A DNA stretch of 64,000 bases from Lates calcarifer (taxonomy: Eukaryota; Chordata; Actinopteri; Centropomidae): contig NC_066852.1 of the NCBI RefSeq assembly GCF_001640805.2, positions 7,982,194 to 8,046,193 of the forward strand. Reading direction: 5' to 3'. Made by a program: the position numbers and the translations under genes. Under the pieces are notes generated by a model. It was not told where the DNA came from. It made no database searches and saw only the letters and a program-made list of their open reading frames with translations. Positions 60,850 through 64,000 of the stretch are shown in pieces; within the stretch, counting starts at the first letter, position 1; each line of letters starts with the position of its first letter.

Positions 60850-63800
60850 CACACGGGTGTTTGTGGGTATGTTTGCTGCTTTTCTCACATTCCATTTGTG
60901 ATTTTCTTTACATAACCAATGACCACATGTTTCTCGTGTTGTAGACTTTCTCTTGATATATTCTTCACTGCATAAATCTCAAGTGGTGCATCACGAATGC
61001 CATTTATGTCTGATAACGGTAAAATAAACAGTGACTCTCCCAAGCTGTCTCCTCCAGGGAGTCCAACAGTGAGTGAGAGTCAGTACATGTGTAGTGTTTA
61101 TTTGAAAAACCTGGACATTATTGGGGAAAGTCATGCAGAGTTCGTAACACTTTCAATACAAACATTAGCATTGTCTCAGGTTTCCTTTAGAGGAAGAAAG
61201 ACAGATAGGGAGAGAGAGAAAAAAGAGAGAAATTAGGTGTTGGTGGACTGTATGGGATCTCAGTGGCTTTTCCAGCCTAACCAGTGAGTTTATAAAAAGA
61301 ATGAGATTTCCCAGAGGACAAGCTCTCCCTGAGGTATCAACATCCGCTTGCCTAATCTCTGACCTCCATCACAAGCACTCCTCCTCTCTGCCTCTTTTCC
61401 CTCTCCTCTGTCTCCTTGTACCTGCAGCCAGGAGACAAGCAGATGTCATCAGCAAGGGAGCATGAGCGTGGCAGCTAGTGAGTCCACAGAGAGGCACACA
61501 GAAGAACCTTCCAATGATATCATGACATGACAAATTATCAAGGTTAATTATCTGTCTGAATCTGATCGGTGTGACAGCTCATTAAGGCATTACAAGGCTG
61601 CATATTCTGTCCCATTCCCCCTTTCTCTGTTAAAATTCAGTCTGCGTTGCGAGGCCTGAGATGAGGGGCTGAGCATGACCAGACAGGCACCATCAAGGAG
61701 CAAAGCAGGTACAAACTCACATTCATGACTGAGCATGCACTGGTGTCTCTAGCCAGCACAAGGCAAGGCAGGGGAAGGTTTTTCCACCACCAAGCTGTAA
61801 TTTCACTTTGCTGTGTGCCTCTGCGTAAAAAACAAGGCAAAAAAAAAATGACTGCAAAAGCACTTGATACTATTTTATGTGTAAAAGGCTGTATTTTCTG
61901 GTTTAGAAAGGATGGCAGCACCGTAAATTAATGACTTTTTGATTTACAGCTGAATTGCTCTGGCAAAGTGTTTATGAAGTTAATGTCCTTGTCATTCTGA
62001 ATGGAACAGCTCCAGAGTGTACTATATCAGTGTGCACCGAGAAAAATGTGTAATATACAACAGTAACACAGGGACATGACAAAATGATGAAAAGTGTCTC
62101 TCCAATGAAGAACTTGGATAGTAAAAGTGAGGTTGTAGATTATGTGCACTAGAGTTTCAGAGAAGAAATGAAGAGAGAAACAGCTTAATACGAAAGAGAA
62201 ACATCTGCAGAATCAAATTATTATTATTCATGTTAGATAATTGCACAAACATACAAATTATCTGAATGAGAGAAATATAAAACACTTTCTAAAAATGTTA
62301 GAGAGAAGTAGGAGTAGTGCATTCAATATGGTGCTGATGAAATGAGACTTAACTTTATCTGCTTCAACAATGCAAGAAGCAGTGGTGAAAGTGGAAGAAG
62401 TGGTTCTCTTTGGATATTTACTGAAATATAAACAGACTCTTTAAATTTATTTTCTGCACTTTTTATCATTCACAACATAAATGGCATACTGCTGGCTTGT
62501 CTGTCAGTCGTGCACTTGCCTAAAGCAGTGAGGTTTCCTGCCTGTCAATCATTTGATATGGCTTCAGTGGTGTCCATGGAGATTTTAGAGTGGTTGTATC
62601 TATGACAAGAAGATAACTAATTTTCCACCCACAGTTTATTGGAAATTTGGGTGCTTTAGATAAAATATGACACTTTCAGGAGCATTATGGTATTAAAGAA
62701 TTTTGTTTTTTAAGAAATCCACTGTATTGTCTGCACTTCATAGCTTTTTTGTTCCTTACAGTAGTCAGAACGCACTAAAATGTGCCAAAAGTTGAGTGAA
62801 TGTTCCTACAGAAGCCCAGTATTCATATTAAATGGTGTTTGACCTATCATTAGGCTCTGTGATGGGCCACCATAACTACTACTACTGGGCCCTTTGAGAG
62901 GCAGCACCATTCTCTATAGCCCTGTCCTGACATACCCTGCCTTAAGTGCTGTCTTTAAATCCTACACTCAAAGCCAAGCAAAGAGCAAATACTCAGAGGC
63001 CTGATCTGGCTTTATATCTACTGTACATTGTATCTGCTTAGAGTGGCTGGCCCAACAGGCTTGAATGTCAACTTCATATGAATTCAGTGGCCAGTCTATG
63101 TATATCTGGCTCCACCAGTCTTACCAATAGCCTCTCGTTAGCAACCTAGCTAGTAGGAGAAAGCTTTCCCATCATACAAAAGAAAAGGCCATGGTATTAA
63201 CTGAATTTATGTGTGAGTTTAGAGGCCAGTCATGGGCATCCTCTCAATAACTGGTGTTTGGTTAAATTGGGCCCATGACACAGAGAGGCCTCAGTAGTGT
63301 GTTCCACCAAACACTGAACACAGTCCTCTGTAGCATGGTATCTTCTTGTCTTGTAATATTTATGACCGTCTACCACCGGCATGCTAGCTAACAACCAGCA
63401 GACAACCTGTCAAGCTAACTAACATATCACTGGCAGCAACTGCCCAGTCTGCATGCTAACAGTTGTTGAGCTGACCAGCATACAGCCATTTAGTCTGTTG
63501 GTCTGTATTTATCCATAAACATTCTCAAGGTTGCATTGTTTTCTCTGGCTTTTTGCTGCATTTCATCATAATATTTCTCTGGTATACACATTCAAATTGG
63601 ACTTTTATTCCTTCACAAAATTGTGGCCAAAATCACTTCCCTTTGCTGTGTTAGCGTTTTGGCAAAAACTGGCTGAACACTCACTTGTTACCTGTTTGTT
63701 ACAGTATGCTAATACGAGAGCAGCCTGATGTCATTTGATTTGCATGCTTCTCCAGGAAAGCTTAGTTTTGTGTATGTGGTTGTTTTATGTGCATTAAAGG

Positions 63801-64000
63801 AACAGTGCATTTACATTTGGCTCCATTTAACACCTGCTATTGGTTGCCTAACTTGCAGCTTTGGAGCCACAAGATGGGTACTACCATCAGCTCTACAAAT
63901 ACTGATTTGTTTGTAGATGATTTTTACATGCTGCACTGTACCATGTTCCTTGAGACATAAAAGATGTTGCATTTAAAAAAGATGTTATCTGACAGATTAA
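60847..64000. other. Intergenic to window end, no gene supported
   Basis: No coding exon is supported. A complex block at about 61320-61620 resembles a conserved non-coding element. Sequence from about 63360 to 63470 has repeated GCTAGCTAAC and GCTAACTAAC words of the kind found in old fish repeats, but I cannot name a family. Confidence 0.5.

Noticed and set aside
60583..60915. Several open frames with Cys-Val and His-Thr runs
   Set aside because: They are translations of the (GT)n/(CA)n arrays.
63360..63470. Tandem or palindromic repeat of GCTAGCTAAC-type words
   Set aside because: The words are imperfect and irregularly spaced, so I cannot define a unit or a family.

Overview
This is a window of vertebrate nuclear DNA, almost certainly from a percomorph teleost fish. 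The genes are split into short exons with GT-AG introns of about 80-2000 bases. The encoded proteins align closely with vertebrate family members, and the introns and flanks hold repeats typical of ray-finned fish: Tc1-like transposons, a tRNA-headed SINE/L2-type tail, short foldback elements and many (CA)n tracts. There is nothing prokaryotic or viral here.

Three protein-coding genes occupy the first 43 kb, in the order ANKFY1 (+), CYB5D2 (-), ZZEF1 (+). I assembled all three exon by exon from splice sites, reading frame and family alignment; each closes without a frameshift. ANKFY1 (459-11893, 25 coding exons, 1166 codons plus stop) encodes Rabankyrin-5, an endosomal Rab5 effector with BTB, ankyrin and FYVE domains. 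CYB5D2 (15683 down to 13655, 4 coding exons, 252 aa) encodes neuferricin, a membrane-anchored cytochrome-b5-like haem protein. ZZEF1 (15988-42854, 54 coding exons, 3034 aa) encodes a giant EF-hand, DOC and double-ZZ-finger protein. ANKFY1 and CYB5D2 are tail to tail. CYB5D2 and ZZEF1 are head to head across 304 bp, which looks like a shared bidirectional promoter. The same three genes adjoin on human 17p13.2, so this is an ancient syntenic block; the sequence does not show that the proteins share a pathway.

After the ZZEF1 stop comes a probable 3' UTR of about 2.4 kb, ending near a polyadenylation signal at 45263. The remaining 19 kb (45.3-64 kb) holds no gene I can support. It contains repeats (a SINE, a Tc1-like fragment, two TTAA-flanked terminal-inverted-repeat elements, one of them nested in an older repeat, and dinucleotide tracts) and several complex, non-repetitive stretches that could be conserved non-coding regulatory elements.

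I found no wholly new biological system. The most useful oddities are RNA-processing features of ZZEF1: a GC-AG intron, a frame-shifting tandem acceptor, a (TG)9T8 tract against an acceptor and a (CA)n tract against a donor. Others are the symmetric CRE-like palindrome in the bidirectional promoter, an internal duplication of a CUB-like module in ZZEF1, and a transposon-in-transposon insertion with an exact TTAA duplication.
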